The position numbers and the translations under genes were made by a program. 64,000 nucleotides of DNA. It comes from Listeria monocytogenes (lineage in GTDB: Bacteria; Bacillota; Bacilli; Lactobacillales; Listeriaceae). The stretch lies in NCBI RefSeq assembly GCF_041765605.1, contig NZ_CP168900.1, positions 2,062,001 through 2,126,000 of the forward strand, written 5' to 3'. Positions 1-10,901 of the stretch are shown in pieces; position 1 is the stretch's first letter; every line of letters begins with the position of its first letter. The notes beneath the pieces were generated by a model. That model was not told where the DNA came from, searched no databases, and saw only the letters and a program-made list of their open reading frames with translations.

Positions 1-48
1 TTTCTTCATTCGTAGAAATGTCAATATGGGTGTTATGTTTTTACTCAT
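1..48 (-). CDS. possible 5' end of an unidentified gene, cut by window edge
   Basis: On the minus strand an ATG at 46-48 opens a frame that stays open to the window edge: 16 codons reading MSKNITPILTFLRMKK. It follows the 161-aa gene in the same direction, so a downstream gene is plausible. The upstream ribosome-binding sequence is weak (GAAGTG). The peptide start is somewhat like the first strand of VOC/PhnB-type proteins, but this is far too short to assign. It may also be chance. Confidence 0.3.
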   Translation of the reverse strand, partial: MSKNITPILTFLRMKK

Positions 49-64
49 AACAGCTGCACTTCTT

Positions 65-550
65 TTACTCAGTACGATTTAATGGCATTCCTGTTTCGAC
101 AGCTTGCTTTAGTCTTTGCTGCATGACGCCGATTCCTGATGCCCCGTCAAGTGGAAAACTAAATGCTTGCTTACCATCCGTAATGCTTATTAATAACCCT
201 CTGAACTTTTTGCCGCCTAACATCGGAATTGGTTCGGTAGGGTTTATTTGTAGTTTCTGCCACTGCTTCTTTAATTCCTCTAGCTGAATCGTATCTGTAC
301 CAGTCCCTTTCATTGTAAAGCGAACATCGTATGTTTTTGAAACAACATCGTCCGGTCGTAAAAAACCATATTTAGGAGATAAAATTAAATAATCAGCCGC
401 AAATTGCTCGGCATAAGCCTTACTTAAACGATGAAAAGTTCCCGTATAAACATCTCTCGCTTTCACTGGACCTATATCTGGTAACTTATCCCATATCTTC
501 GGTTTACCGGATGCAATAATAATCAGCTTTGTTTTATTGGATATTCCCAC
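65..550 (-). CDS. DUF6884-like hypothetical protein
   Basis: A 161-residue soluble protein. The N-terminal part has LIIIASGKPKIW, then a central KARDVYTGTFHRLSKAYAEQ stretch and LILSPKYGFLRPDD. This ordering (short beta strand with a conserved polar tip, a helix rich in Ala/Tyr, and the SAKYGLL-like motif) is what I know from the DUF6884 family, whose function is not established. There is no signal peptide or membrane segment. Its start overlaps the end of the upstream acetyltransferase gene by 28 bp, so the two are probably translated from one mRNA. Family call is by motif recall; function unknown. Confidence 0.65.
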   Translation of the reverse strand: MGISNKTKLIIIASGKPKIWDKLPDIGPVKARDVYTGTFHRLSKAYAEQFAADYLILSPKYGFLRPDDVVSKTYDVRFTMKGTGTDTIQLEELKKQWQKLQINPTEPIPMLGGKKFRGLLISITDGKQAFSFPLDGASGIGVMQQRLKQAVETGMPLNRTE

Positions 551-1050
551 ATCATCACTCTTCCTTGTTTTTCTTCCGTATCTTTTTCTGCAATATGTAC
601 GAAATGATTATGCTGTAAAACGTGAATAGATGGCCCATTTTGCTCGTAACATCTAGCAAATATGCGATGAATGGCGGGCTGTTCTTCTAGCCAAGCAATC
701 ATACCTATAAGCGCTTCTGACATATAACCTTTATTTTGATAATCCGGTACGATACTGTAGCCAATTTCGATTTCGCCTGTTTCGTCTGGATTTCCTTGTC
801 CGCCAATTTCGCCGATAATTTTATTTTCTTCTTTTAAAACGACTAGACGTGTCCATTTAATCATTCTATCGTCTTTTTTCACGTTTTCTAACACATATGG
901 TAAATAAAAAAAGAAATCAATTCCTGGCCAGTCAGGTGACACATGGTAACCACTTGCTTTTTCCAAAGCTTCTGTCCCATTAATCGTTGCCTGAATCATT
1001 TCTAGTGTGTAATTAATTAATATTAATCGATCTGTCTCTAAATTATCCAC
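523..1050 (-). CDS. GNAT-family N-acetyltransferase (RimJ/RimL type)
   Basis: A 175-residue acetyltransferase of the GNAT fold. It opens with LETDRLILI, typical of RimJ/RimL-like enzymes. Motif A, which binds acetyl-CoA, is the EIGYSIVPDYQNKGYMSEAL stretch at about residues 94-113. It ends with the usual IFARCYEQNGPSIHVLQHNHF segment, corresponding to ARCxxxNxxSxxVLEKxGF. The family acetylates protein N-termini, antibiotics or small amines; the substrate here cannot be read from sequence. The start is GTG at 1048-1050, and no good Shine-Dalgarno lies close to it (AGGAAAG is about 18 bp upstream). It is first in a two-gene unit with the DUF6884-like gene. Confidence 0.85.
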   Translation of the reverse strand: MDNLETDRLILINYTLEMIQATINGTEALEKASGYHVSPDWPGIDFFFYLPYVLENVKKDDRMIKWTRLVVLKEENKIIGEIGGQGNPDETGEIEIGYSIVPDYQNKGYMSEALIGMIAWLEEQPAIHRIFARCYEQNGPSIHVLQHNHFVHIAEKDTEEKQGRVMMWEYPIKQS

Positions 1051-1208
1051 AACAAAAACCCGGCTTTCCTACTAATTTATTACTTTCAATTTAGCAGAAT
1101 TAGATAGAAGAACGCAACTAATGTGTGATTTTTTATCCGAATTATTAAATAAATAATAGAAAACTATAAAAATAAAACTATTCTGACTATATACTTGACC
1201 TTTCATTT

Positions 1209-1236
1209 TTGAATGCGCTTCCATTTAAGTTATACT
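1209..1236 (+). promoter_or_regulatory. candidate distal promoter of the ilv-leu operon
   Basis: TTGAAT at 1209-1214 and TATACT at 1231-1236 are separated by 16 bp, a fair sigma-A match. Transcription from here would add about 100 nt ahead of the better promoter at 1323. It is a sequence match only and could be chance in AT-rich DNA. Confidence 0.35.
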
Positions 1237-1322
1237 TCAAATATAAGACCTGGTACTAATTCCAGCTAAAAGTGTAAGTTGCTTGAATTGTGCAAACTGA
1301 CGGAAAACTTTCAAAATAACAA

Positions 1323-1351
1323 TTGACAATCGCATGGCAACCATATATATT
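1323..1351 (+). promoter_or_regulatory. sigma-A promoter of the ilv-leu operon
   Basis: A consensus TTGACA at 1323-1328, a 17-bp spacer and TATATT at 1346-1351. It predicts a start near 1358, about 90 nt before the leader peptide. This is the best promoter in the 690-bp gap between the acetyltransferase gene and ilvD, and it points into the attenuator. Confidence 0.65.
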
Positions 1352-1445
1352 AAATACTAACATAACATTTCTTGATATTAATTTTTTTCAAAAATGTGCG
1401 ACTAATCGAAAAAATAAAACCATTTAACGAAGGGGATAATGACTT

Positions 1446-1487
1446 ATGAAAACGACCAAATCAGTCATTACAATTTTATTACTCTAG
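1446..1487 (+). CDS. ilv-leu operon leader peptide (13 aa)
   Basis: A very short open frame, ATG to TAG, encoding MKTTKSVITILLL. Six of its 13 residues are branched-chain amino acids (Val, two Ile, three consecutive Leu), and three more are Thr, the precursor of Ile. A purine-rich GAAGGGGATAA lies just upstream as ribosome-binding site. Its position between a promoter and an intrinsic terminator ahead of ilvD is the classic layout of ribosome-mediated attenuation. Stalling at scarce Ile, Val or Leu tRNAs would alter folding of the downstream RNA. From memory, this leader in L. monocytogenes corresponds to the regulatory RNA Rli60, shown to control the ilv operon by attenuation. Confidence 0.85.
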   Translation: MKTTKSVITILLL

Positions 1488-1488
1488 A

Positions 1489-1594
1489 AGGACTTTGAGC
1501 ACTGTAGAAATTTACAGTAGTTTGAGTCCTGTTTACGTTAAATGGGATTCTAGCAAAGCATCCCATTGTTTTCATCATTGGGGTGCTTTTTCTT
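1489..1594 (+). ncRNA. ilv-leu attenuator leader RNA (Rli60-like)
   Basis: Directly after the leader peptide the RNA can form a long stem-loop: AGGACT (1489-1494) with AGTCCT (1525-1530), enclosing ACTGTA (1501-1506) with TACAGT (1513-1518). Next, AATGGGAT (1541-1548) can pair perfectly with ATCCCATT (1560-1567). That pairing uses the left arm of the terminator (1555-1565), so the two structures exclude each other. A ribosome stalled on the Leu codons would cover or disrupt the first stem. The pairings are read directly from the sequence; which state wins under which condition is inference. Confidence 0.75.
1555..1594 (+). terminator. attenuator terminator ahead of ilvD
   Basis: An 11-bp stem, AAAGCATCCCA (1555-1565) with TGGGGTGCTTT (1579-1589), contains one G-U pair and runs into a T-rich tract. 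Being upstream of ilvD, it must be conditional. Confidence 0.85.
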
Positions 1595-1740
1595 TAGCTA
1601 GATTTCGAGTTTTCAAGCATCGAAAAGCCATTATCAAGCAAGCAGCTACTTAATCATATATATTAATGCCACGCTATTTAGTGAATTCTAAAAATTCAGT
1701 GTCGGCAAATAATTCTTAATTAGAAATGGGGTAAAGTCAT

Positions 1741-3435
1741 ATGCGTAGTGACAAAATAAAAAAAGGTGTTGAACAAGCTCCAGCAAGAAGTTTGCTGCAT
1801 GCTACAGGTCAAATTAAAAGTCCAGGTGATATGGATAAACCATTTATCGCTATTTGTAACTCTTACATTGATATTGTTCCCGGTCATGTTCATTTGCGAG
1901 AATTAGCGGATGTCGCTAAAGAAGCTATTAGAGAAGCTGGCGGTATCCCATTTGAATTTAATACGATTGGGGTAGATGACGGCATTGCGATGGGACATAT
2001 CGGTATGCGCTATTCCCTTCCCTCTCGTGAAGTTATCGCGGATGCAGCGGAAACAGTAATCAATGCGCACTGGTTTGACGGGGTTTTCTACATCCCAAAC
2101 TGTGACAAAATCACGCCAGGAATGCTTCTCGCTTCTGTTCGTACAAATGTACCTGCTATCTTCTGTTCTGGTGGTCCAATGAAAGCTGGATTATCTGCTC
2201 ACGGAAAAGCACTCACTCTCTCTTCTGTTTTTGAAGCGGTTGGCGCATTTAAAGATGGCAGCATGTCGCAGGAAGATTTTCTTGATATGGAAGCTAATGC
2301 GTGTCCGACTTGCGGATCTTGCGCAGGAATGTTTACAGCAAACTCGATGAATTGTTTGATGGAAATCCTAGGTATGGCTGTTCCGGGAAATGGTACAACA
2401 CTTGCTGTTTCTGATGCACGCCGCGACCTTATTAGAGAATCTGCTTTCCACTTAATGGATTTAGTTAAAAAAGATATTCGTCCTCGTGACATTATTACAA
2501 AAGATGCCATTGATGATGCTTTCGCGCTAGATATGGCGATGGGTGGTTCGACAAATACCGTTTTACATACACTTGCACTTGCAAACGAAGCTGGTATTGA
2601 AGATTACGATTTAGAACGTATCAATGATATTGCTAAACGTGTTCCCTACCTTTCCAAAATTGCACCATCCTCTTCTTATTCAATGCATGATGTTCATGAA
2701 GCTGGCGGCGTTTCTGCCATCGTTAAAGAACTGGTTGACCTTGGTGGCGCTATCCATCCAGACCGAATCACCGTTACTGGAAAAACGATTCGCGAAAACG
2801 TAGCTGATGCAAAAATTAATAATACCGATGTTATTCATCCAAAAGAAAATCCTTATAGCCCTGTTGGCGGACTTTCCATGTTGTTCGGCAATATCGCACC
2901 AAAAGGAGCTGCTATCAAAGTTGGTGGCGTAGATCCTTCCGTACAAGTTTTCAAAGGAGAAGCGATTTGCTTTAGTTCTCATGATGAGGCGGTTGAAGCA
3001 ATTGATAACCATACCGTTCGCGAGGGGCACGTCGTGGTCATTCGCTATGAAGGTCCAAAAGGTGGTCCAGGAATGCCTGAAATGCTTGCACCAACATCTA
3101 GTATTGTTGGTCGAGGTTTAGGAAAAGATGTTGCTTTGATTACAGATGGTCGCTTTTCTGGGGCTACTCGTGGTATCGCAGTTGGCCACATTTCTCCAGA
3201 AGCTGCAGCTGGTGGTCCTATCGCCCTTGTTCATGACGGCGATATCATCACGATTGATTTGCCAAACCGGACGTTAAACGTGGATGTTCCTGATGAGGTT
3301 TTAGAAGAACGAAGAAAAGAATTACCGAAATTTAAAGCTAAAGTAAAAACTGGTTATCTTGCAAGATATACTGCTCTAGTAACTAGCGCTCATACTGGCG
3401 GCATTTTGCAAATTCCAGAAGATTTAATCGACTAA
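1741..3435 (+). CDS. ilvD: dihydroxy-acid dehydratase
   Basis: IlvD dehydrates 2,3-dihydroxy-isovalerate and 2,3-dihydroxy-3-methylvalerate to the 2-oxo acids that become Val, Leu and Ile. It is a cytoplasmic iron-sulfur enzyme. The 564-residue length is normal for IlvD/Edd. Visible landmarks are [15 protein letters not shown] near the N-terminus, [10 protein letters not shown] with a cluster cysteine, [18 protein letters not shown] with further cysteines, and [19 protein letters not shown] in the C-terminal half, a known IlvD signature. The start ATG at 1741 has a GGGG-type ribosome-binding site and follows the attenuator by about 150 bp. It is the first enzyme gene of the nine-gene ilv-leu operon, ahead of ilvB by only a few bases. 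Confidence 0.97.
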   Translation: MRSDKIKKGVEQAPARSLLHATGQIKSPGDMDKPFIAICNSYIDIVPGHVHLRELADVAKEAIREAGGIPFEFNTIGVDDGIAMGHIGMRYSLPSREVIADAAETVINAHWFDGVFYIPNCDKITPGMLLASVRTNVPAIFCSGGPMKAGLSAHGKALTLSSVFEAVGAFKDGSMSQEDFLDMEANACPTCGSCAGMFTANSMNCLMEILGMAVPGNGTTLAVSDARRDLIRESAFHLMDLVKKDIRPRDIITKDAIDDAFALDMAMGGSTNTVLHTLALANEAGIEDYDLERINDIAKRVPYLSKIAPSSSYSMHDVHEAGGVSAIVKELVDLGGAIHPDRITVTGKTIRENVADAKINNTDVIHPKENPYSPVGGLSMLFGNIAPKGAAIKVGGVDPSVQVFKGEAICFSSHDEAVEAIDNHTVREGHVVVIRYEGPKGGPGMPEMLAPTSSIVGRGLGKDVALITDGRFSGATRGIAVGHISPEAAAGGPIALVHDGDIITIDLPNRTLNVDVPDEVLEERRKELPKFKAKVKTGYLARYTALVTSAHTGGILQIPEDLID

Positions 3436-3452
3436 AAAACGAGGTGATAAGC

Positions 3453-5174
3453 GTGATTGATACGACGAAGACAAATGAAAAAGCGACAAAAAAGCAAAAT
3501 AAAAGTGGCGCAGAACTTTTAATTGACTCCCTGAAAAAACAACAAGTTGATATGATTTTTGGTTACCCGGGTGGCGCTGTGTTACCTCTCTATGATGCCT
3601 TTTACGACTGTGATATCCCGCATATTCTAACTAGGCATGAGCAAGGAGCGATTCATGCTGCGGAAGGTTATGCGCGAGTTACCGGTAAGCCTGGTGTTGT
3701 TGTTGTAACGAGTGGACCAGGAGCAACTAATGTATTGACTGGTATTGCGGATGCGATGAGCGATTCGATTCCTTTAGTCATCTTTACAGGGCAAGTTCAT
3801 ACGCCTGGCATTGGAAAAGATGCTTTCCAAGAAGCCGATATGATTGGGCTTACGATTCCCATTACAAAATACAACTACCAAGTGCGCGATGTTCGAGACT
3901 TACCAAAAATCGTCAATGAAGCTTTTCATATTGCAAGTACTGGTCGTAAAGGGCCTGTTGTCGTTGATATTCCGAAAGACATGGGAATTATCCAAACAGA
4001 TACAGTCCATCCCGACACAATTGATTTGCCTGGTTATCAACCGACTTATTCACCGAATCCACTTCAACTAGAAAAATTAATGCACTCTCTATCAGCTGCA
4101 AGTAAACCACTTATCCTTGCAGGTGCTGGTGTCAACCATGCGCGAGCAACAGCTGAATTGTTAGAATTTGCTGAACGCTATCAAATTCCTATCGTGAACA
4201 CGCTACTTGGTCTCGGAAGTTTCCCGCAAAGTCATGATTTGTTCCTTGGTATGGGCGGCATGCACGGTTCATACGCGGCAAACATGGCACTGACAGACTG
4301 CGATTTGCTCATTAATTTTGGTTCCCGCTTCGATGACAGGCTTGCCAGTGCGCCAAAAGAATTTGCCACAAAAGCAACGATTGCACATATCGATATTGAT
4401 CCTGCTGAAATTGGCAAAATTATCGAAACACAAATTCCTATTGTAGCTGATATTAACGAAACACTTACACAACTACTACAAATGGAACTTCCGGTTCATC
4501 CGGATACATCTCATTGGTACAAATTAAATATGACCCGAAAAAACCGTCATCCTTTTAATTTTGATAGAACGAAAAAAGCGGAAATTAAACCACAGCGTGT
4601 GATTGAACTAATCGGCGAAATTACGCAAGGTGAAGCACTTGTTTCTACCGATGTTGGCCAGCATCAAATGTGGGCGGCACAGTTTTATCCATTCCAATTT
4701 GATCATCAAATTATTACGAGTGGCGGGCTTGGCACAATGGGCTTTGGCTTTCCAGCAGCAGTTGGTGCGCAACTTGCTTTCCCAGATAAAACGGTAGTAG
4801 CAATTGTTGGGGACGGTGGTTTCCAAATGACCAATCAAGAACTAGCGATTTTAAATGATTACCAAATCAATGTAAAAACGGTCATTATCAATAACGGTTC
4901 GCTCGGCATGGTTCGTCAGTGGCAAGAAAAATTCCACGGCGAAAGATATTCTCATTCGATTTTTTCGAGCCAACCAGATTTTGTTAAACTATCCGAAGCT
5001 TATGGTGTCAAAGGGGTTCGCTTGACGAATCCTGAAACGCTAGAAAAAGATCTAAGAAAAGCCTTCGCTCACCCTGGACCGATTGTCATTGACGTTCATG
5101 TGGCCAAAGATGAGCTAGTACTTCCAATGGTTCCAAGCGGCAAACCAAATCACCAAATGGAAGGAGTGGAATAA
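3453..5174 (+). CDS. ilvB: acetolactate synthase, large (catalytic) subunit
   Basis: The catalytic subunit of biosynthetic acetohydroxyacid synthase joins two pyruvates, or pyruvate and 2-oxobutyrate, using thiamine diphosphate. The protein (573 aa) has three domains. The N-terminal Pyr domain carries the catalytic glutamate in [15 protein letters not shown], the middle domain has the FAD-binding GSRFDDR region, and the C-terminal PP domain has the ThDP motif [15 protein letters not shown] chose GTG at 3453 because GAGGTGAT lies just before it; the GTG at 3444 would overlap that site. Its partner ilvN begins at the base after its stop codon. It differs from the catabolic AlsS at 25382-27079, which has no regulatory subunit beside it. 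Confidence 0.96.
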   Translation: MIDTTKTNEKATKKQNKSGAELLIDSLKKQQVDMIFGYPGGAVLPLYDAFYDCDIPHILTRHEQGAIHAAEGYARVTGKPGVVVVTSGPGATNVLTGIADAMSDSIPLVIFTGQVHTPGIGKDAFQEADMIGLTIPITKYNYQVRDVRDLPKIVNEAFHIASTGRKGPVVVDIPKDMGIIQTDTVHPDTIDLPGYQPTYSPNPLQLEKLMHSLSAASKPLILAGAGVNHARATAELLEFAERYQIPIVNTLLGLGSFPQSHDLFLGMGGMHGSYAANMALTDCDLLINFGSRFDDRLASAPKEFATKATIAHIDIDPAEIGKIIETQIPIVADINETLTQLLQMELPVHPDTSHWYKLNMTRKNRHPFNFDRTKKAEIKPQRVIELIGEITQGEALVSTDVGQHQMWAAQFYPFQFDHQIITSGGLGTMGFGFPAAVGAQLAFPDKTVVAIVGDGGFQMTNQELAILNDYQINVKTVIINNGSLGMVRQWQEKFHGERYSHSIFSSQPDFVKLSEAYGVKGVRLTNPETLEKDLRKAFAHPGPIVIDVHVAKDELVLPMVPSGKPNHQMEGVE

Positions 5175-5666
5175 ATGCGCCGAATCATTACCGCTACAGT
5201 AAACAACTCTTCTGGCGTGTTAAATCGTATCACTGGGGTTATCTCCAGACGCCAATACAATATTGATAGCATCTCTGTCGGCTGGACCGAAATCCCAAAT
5301 GTTTCTCGGATTACCATCGTCGTCCATGTCGATTCCTTATACGAAATCGAGCAAGTAACTAAACAACTCAATAAACAAATTGATGTGCTCAAAGTAAGCG
5401 ATATTACTGACGATGCGCACATCGAACGCGAACTAGCTTTACTTAAAATCAACTCCCCCGCTGCCTTACGATCTGAGCTAAACGCAGTCATCGAACCATT
5501 TCGCGCCACTGTCATTGACGTCGGCACGAAAAATGTCGTCATTCAAGTAACTGGCACAAGTGAAAAAATCGATGCTTTCGTTGACACAGTTCGCCCGTAC
5601 GGTATTAAACAAATGGCGAGAACCGGCGTCACAGGCTTTACAAGAAGCCCTAAAAAAATGGGTTAA
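5175..5666 (+). CDS. ilvN: acetolactate synthase, small (regulatory) subunit
   Basis: A 163-residue regulatory subunit that stimulates IlvB and confers feedback inhibition, usually by valine. An ACT domain occupies about residues 2-75: RRIITATVNNSSGVLNRITG with GxLxRxxG, and SRRQYNIDSISVG. The C-terminal half is the IlvN/IlvH-specific domain (VIDVGTKNVVIQVTGTSEKI). The start codon abuts the ilvB stop, and the GGAGTGGAA ribosome-binding site lies inside the end of ilvB, indicating coupled translation. A 98-bp gap separates it from ilvC, longer than most gaps in this operon. Confidence 0.96.
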   Translation: MRRIITATVNNSSGVLNRITGVISRRQYNIDSISVGWTEIPNVSRITIVVHVDSLYEIEQVTKQLNKQIDVLKVSDITDDAHIERELALLKINSPAALRSELNAVIEPFRATVIDVGTKNVVIQVTGTSEKIDAFVDTVRPYGIKQMARTGVTGFTRSPKKMG

Positions 5667-5737
5667 AAATCATTTACTACAGAGCAATCCTTTGCTTTGC
5701 TAGCATCAGAACAGCACATCGCTATTCTGAAATATAA

Positions 5738-6760
<1,023 letters not shown>

Positions 6761-6773
6761 TACTTAATTCGGA

Positions 6774-6855
6774 TTGCTAGGTGAGAATTCTTGCCTAGCA
6801 ACCGTTTATCCTTTTTCGATATGAGTTTAAGGAAGAACCCTTTTCTTTCCTAAAC
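6774..6855 (+). other. two stem-loops between ilvC and leuA
   Basis: The 158-bp ilvC-leuA gap holds TTGCTAGG (6774-6781) paired with CCTAGCAA (6794-6801), then GTTTAAGGAA (6825-6834) paired with TTCCTAAAC (6847-6855) with one bulged base. Neither is followed at once by a strong T-tract, so full termination is unlikely. They more likely mark mRNA processing, differential stability or partial termination within the operon. Confidence 0.5.
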
Positions 6856-6918
6856 TGATACTGAAAGCAGGAAAAATCCAAGCTTCCCTATCTAATATAA
6901 AACAAGAGGTGAAATCGA

Positions 6919-8457
6919 ATGAAGAAAATCCAGTTTTTTGATACTACACTTAGAGATGGCGAACAAACCCCTGGAGTTAATTTTGACGTAAAGGAGAAAA
7001 TCCAGATTGCCTTACAACTCGAAAAACTTGGAATTGATGTAATTGAAGCCGGCTTTCCGATTTCTTCTCCTGGAGATTTTGAATGCGTCAAGGCAATTGC
7101 AAAAGCGATTAAACATTGTTCTGTAACAGGGCTAGCGCGCTGTGTTGAAGGAGATATTGATCGTGCTGAAGAAGCGCTTAAAGATGCTGTTTCTCCGCAA
7201 ATACATATCTTCCTTGCAACGAGCGATGTGCACATGGAATACAAATTAAAAATGAGTCGGGCGGAAGTTCTTGCTTCCATTAAACACCACATTAGTTATG
7301 CGAGACAAAAATTTGAAGTAGTTCAGTTTTCACCAGAAGATGCCACGCGGTCAGATCGTGCTTTTCTTATTGAAGCCGTTCAAACAGCAATCGATGCCGG
7401 AGCAACTGTCATCAACATTCCGGACACGGTCGGATATACTAACCCCACCGAATTCGGACAATTATTCCAAGATTTGCGCCGCGAAATAAAGCAATTTGAT
7501 GATATTATTTTCGCTTCTCATTGCCATGATGACCTTGGTATGGCAACGGCGAATGCACTTGCTGCAATTGAAAATGGTGCGAGACGCGTTGAAGGTACGA
7601 TTAATGGGATTGGTGAACGTGCTGGGAATACAGCGCTGGAAGAAGTTGCGGTTGCGCTTCATATTCGTAAAGATTTTTATCAAGCAGAAACAAATATTGT
7701 GTTGAATCAATTTAAAAATTCAAGTGATTTGATTAGTCGCTTGTCTGGTATGCCTGTTCCGCGTAATAAAGCCGTAATTGGTGGTAATGCTTACGCGCAT
7801 GAATCTGGTATTCACCAAGATGGTGTCCTAAAAAATCCTGATACGTATGAAATCATCACTCCTGCCCTTGTAGGCGTAGATAAAAACTCCCTTCCGCTTG
7901 GCAAACTTTCTGGAAAACATGCTTTCCAAACGCGTATGGAAGAAATGGGCTACAATTTGAGCGAGCAAGAACTTAAAGATGCTTTTAAACGGTTCAAACA
8001 GCTAGCTGACGCTAAAAAAGAAGTAACCGAAGATGATTTACATGCACTAATTCTCGGTCAATCTTCTGAGTCCGCGGATGATTTCGAACTAAAACACTTG
8101 CAAGTGCAATACGTTACTGGAGGCGTTCAAGGTGCAATAGTTCGCATTGCAGAACGTGATGGTACGCTCATTGAAGATGCAGCAACTGGTTCTGGTAGTA
8201 TTGAAGCAATTTATAACACAATTAATCGTCTTATGAAACAAAATATTGAATTAACCAATTATCATATTCAAGCGATTACAGCTGGTCAAGATGCTCAAGC
8301 AGAAGTACACGTCGTCATTAAAGATAAGAGTGGCGCTGAATTCCATGGTATCGGGATTGACTTTGACGTTTTAACTGCTAGCGCAAAAGCTTATTTACAA
8401 GCATCTGCTAAAAGTAAAACTGGTAGTAAACAAGCAGATTTCGAGGAGGTAAAGTAA
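6919..8457 (+). CDS. leuA: 2-isopropylmalate synthase
   Basis: The first committed enzyme of leucine synthesis, condensing acetyl-CoA with 2-oxoisovalerate. The 512-residue protein starts with [17 protein letters not shown], the HMGL-like TIM-barrel signature with a metal-binding Asp. It has the [18 protein letters not shown] metal-binding HxH motif and [18 protein letters not shown]. The C-terminal ~110 residues form the LeuA dimer/regulatory domain that senses leucine. The start ATG is preceded by AGAGGTGAAA. The next gene, leuB, starts one base after the stop. Length matches other Firmicute LeuA proteins. Confidence 0.96.
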   Translation: MKKIQFFDTTLRDGEQTPGVNFDVKEKIQIALQLEKLGIDVIEAGFPISSPGDFECVKAIAKAIKHCSVTGLARCVEGDIDRAEEALKDAVSPQIHIFLATSDVHMEYKLKMSRAEVLASIKHHISYARQKFEVVQFSPEDATRSDRAFLIEAVQTAIDAGATVINIPDTVGYTNPTEFGQLFQDLRREIKQFDDIIFASHCHDDLGMATANALAAIENGARRVEGTINGIGERAGNTALEEVAVALHIRKDFYQAETNIVLNQFKNSSDLISRLSGMPVPRNKAVIGGNAYAHESGIHQDGVLKNPDTYEIITPALVGVDKNSLPLGKLSGKHAFQTRMEEMGYNLSEQELKDAFKRFKQLADAKKEVTEDDLHALILGQSSESADDFELKHLQVQYVTGGVQGAIVRIAERDGTLIEDAATGSGSIEAIYNTINRLMKQNIELTNYHIQAITAGQDAQAEVHVVIKDKSGAEFHGIGIDFDVLTASAKAYLQASAKSKTGSKQADFEEVK

Positions 8458-8458
8458 C

Positions 8459-9511
8459 GTGACATATAAAATTACTTCCCTAGCTGGCGACGGCATTGGC
8501 CCAGAAATTATGAATGCTGGTCTCCAAGTACTCGAAGCGGTCGCAAAAAAATACAATCATACTTTTGAGATTGAGCGCCACCCTTTTGGCGGAGCAGGCA
8601 TTGATCAGGCGGGCGATCCAATTCCCTCTGCCACATTAAAAGCATGCCAAGATGCCGATGCTATTTTGCTTGGAGCAATTGGTGGTCCTAAATGGGATAA
8701 TGCACCAAAACGGCCCGAAGATGGCTTACTTGCATTACGAAAAGCACTTGGTCTTTTCGCCAATATTCGCCCAATTCAAGTCCCAAGTTCCATCACACAC
8801 CTTTCTCCTTTAAAAAAGGAAATTGTCGAAAATACTGATTTTATTGTTGTTCGTGAGTTGACTGGTGGGCTTTACTTCGGGGAACCGAAACATTGGGACG
8901 ATGGCTCAGCGCTCGACTCTCTAACGTATACACGAGCAGAAATCGAACGAATTATCGAGAAAGCTTTTGAAATTGCCGCGACAAGAAACAAAAAAGTTAC
9001 ATCGGTAGATAAAGCAAATGTACTCGCTTCTAGTAAACTATGGCGCAAAATTGCTGAAGAAGTCGCGAGTCGCCATCCAGATATCACACTAGAGCATCTA
9101 TATGTCGATGCTGCTGCGATGCTTATGATTCAACGACCAACGACTTTTGATGTTATCGTGACAGAAAATTTATTCGGCGATATTTTAAGCGATGAAGCGT
9201 CTGTTATTACTGGCTCGCTTGGAATGCTCCCTTCTGCTAGTCACGCGGAAAACGGACCATCTTTATACGAACCAATTCACGGATCTGCACCAGATATCGC
9301 TAACCAAAATATCGCGAATCCAATGTCGATGATATCTTCTGTATCCATGATGCTCCGTCAATCTTTCTCTCTTTTTGAAGAAGCAGATGCGATTGATACG
9401 GCTACAGCAAAAACGATGCAAGCTGGATTTTTAACTGCTGACCTTGGAGGCAATACTTCCACAACTGATTTTACAAATGAAGTTCTAAAACAAATTGAAG
9501 GAGGAGAATAA
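8459..9511 (+). CDS. leuB: 3-isopropylmalate dehydrogenase
   Basis: Oxidative decarboxylation of 3-isopropylmalate with NAD. The 350-residue protein shows the beta-decarboxylating dehydrogenase fold: [11 protein letters not shown] at the start, [37 protein letters not shown], and the family signature [24 protein letters not shown] with metal-binding aspartates. The start is GTG at 8459, with GGAGG located in the end of leuA. It is followed after one base by leuC, so leuA-leuB-leuC are tightly packed and likely translationally coupled. Confidence 0.96.
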   Translation: MTYKITSLAGDGIGPEIMNAGLQVLEAVAKKYNHTFEIERHPFGGAGIDQAGDPIPSATLKACQDADAILLGAIGGPKWDNAPKRPEDGLLALRKALGLFANIRPIQVPSSITHLSPLKKEIVENTDFIVVRELTGGLYFGEPKHWDDGSALDSLTYTRAEIERIIEKAFEIAATRNKKVTSVDKANVLASSKLWRKIAEEVASRHPDITLEHLYVDAAAMLMIQRPTTFDVIVTENLFGDILSDEASVITGSLGMLPSASHAENGPSLYEPIHGSAPDIANQNIANPMSMISSVSMMLRQSFSLFEEADAIDTATAKTMQAGFLTADLGGNTSTTDFTNEVLKQIEGGE

Positions 9512-9512
9512 A

Positions 9513-10901
9513 ATGGGGAAAACACTTTTTGATAAACTTTGGAACCGCCATGTCATTTATGGTAAAGAAGGTGAACCGCAATTATTATACGTTGACCTTC
9601 ATTTGATTCATGAAGTTACTTCTCCTCAAGCGTTTGAAGGACTTAGAATGGAAAATCGGCCACTGCGTAGACCAGATAAAACGTTCGCGACAATGGATCA
9701 TAACGTTCCAACTGAAGATATTTTCAACATTCAAGACCTTGTTGCTAAAAAACAAATCGAAGCACTGCAAACCAATTGCGAGGAATTTGGCGTGACGCTA
9801 GCTGATATGGGTAGTGATCGCCAAGGAATCGTGCATATGGTTGGACCTGAAACTGGGCTAACACAACCTGGAAAAGTCATTGTGTGTGGCGATTCTCATA
9901 CGGCAACTCATGGTGCTTTTGGAGCAATTGGCTTTGGGATTGGTTCTAGTGAAGTAGAGCATGTTTTTGCGACTCAAACCATTTGGCAACAAAAGCCAAA
10001 ATCAATGGGCATAGAAATTAACGGCAAACTTCCAAAAGGCGTTTATGCAAAAGATATTATTTTGCATTTGATTGCCACGTATGGCGTCGCTTTTGGAACT
10101 GGGTATGCCGTCGAGTATTACGGCGAAACGATTCGCAATATGTCGATGGAAGAACGGATGACGATTTGTAATATGGCAATTGAAGGTGGCGCAAAGATGG
10201 GCATGATGGCGCCAGATGAAACTACTTTTGAATATGTACGCGGTCGTGAGTACGCTCCCGCTGACATGGAAAAAGCCATTCGTGATTGGAAAACGCTCCA
10301 AACAGATCCAGATGCCGAATATGACCTTCATATCGAAATGGATGCGAGTATTTTGGAACCTTACGTGACCTGGGGAACGAATCCCGAAATGGGTGTCCCG
10401 TTTTCTAAAGCATTTCCGGAAATTAAAGATATGAACTATGAGCGTGCTTATGAATATATGGGGCTAAAACCTGGTCAAACTGCAGAAGAAATCGAGCTTG
10501 GCTATGTGTTTATTGGTTCTTGTACGAATGCCAGACTTTCTGACTTAGAAGAAGCTGCTCGTATCGTCAAAGGAAATAAAGTGAAAAATAATATTCGTGC
10601 ACTCGTCGTTCCTGGCTCTCGCCAAGTGCGTAATGCGGCAGAATCTATTGGACTAGATAAAATTTTTATAGAAGCTGGCTTTGAGTGGCGTGAACCTGGT
10701 TGTTCGATGTGTCTAGGAATGAACCCTGATCAAGTACCAGACGGCGTCCACTGTGCTTCTACTTCGAATCGAAATTTCGAAGGTCGTCAAGGCAAAGGCG
10801 CTCGTACTCATCTTGTTTCACCAGCAATGGCTGCAGCTGCGGCAATTAACGGGCACTTTATCGATATTCGAAAGGAGGCGATTATCAGTGGAGGAAATTA
10901 A
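9513..10901 (+). CDS. leuC: 3-isopropylmalate dehydratase, large subunit
   Basis: The aconitase-family subunit that binds the [4Fe-4S] cluster and, with LeuD, converts 2- to 3-isopropylmalate. The protein has 462 residues. Cluster ligands are in [17 protein letters not shown] and [13 protein letters not shown]. Other landmarks are [20 protein letters not shown] and the N-terminal [18 protein letters not shown] took ATG 9513 because GGAGGAG lies at the proper distance; an upstream in-frame codon at 9495 lies inside leuB. Its last 14 bp overlap the leuD start. Confidence 0.96.
   Translation: MGKTLFDKLWNRHVIYGKEGEPQLLYVDLHLIHEVTSPQAFEGLRMENRPLRRPDKTFATMDHNVPTEDIFNIQDLVAKKQIEALQTNCEEFGVTLADMGSDRQGIVHMVGPETGLTQPGKVIVCGDSHTATHGAFGAIGFGIGSSEVEHVFATQTIWQQKPKSMGIEINGKLPKGVYAKDIILHLIATYGVAFGTGYAVEYYGETIRNMSMEERMTICNMAIEGGAKMGMMAPDETTFEYVRGREYAPADMEKAIRDWKTLQTDPDAEYDLHIEMDASILEPYVTWGTNPEMGVPFSKAFPEIKDMNYERAYEYMGLKPGQTAEEIELGYVFIGSCTNARLSDLEEAARIVKGNKVKNNIRALVVPGSRQVRNAAESIGLDKIFIEAGFEWREPGCSMCLGMNPDQVPDGVHCASTSNRNFEGRQGKGARTHLVSPAMAAAAAINGHFIDIRKEAIISGGN

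Noticed and set aside
1304-1397. Two CodY-box-like stretches (AACTTTCAAAATAAC and around TTTTTTCAAAAATGT) near the ilv promoter
   Set aside because: CodY control of this operon is expected from the literature, but each stretch has about five mismatches to AATTTTCWGAAAATT, common by chance in such AT-rich sequence. I cannot support a specific site.
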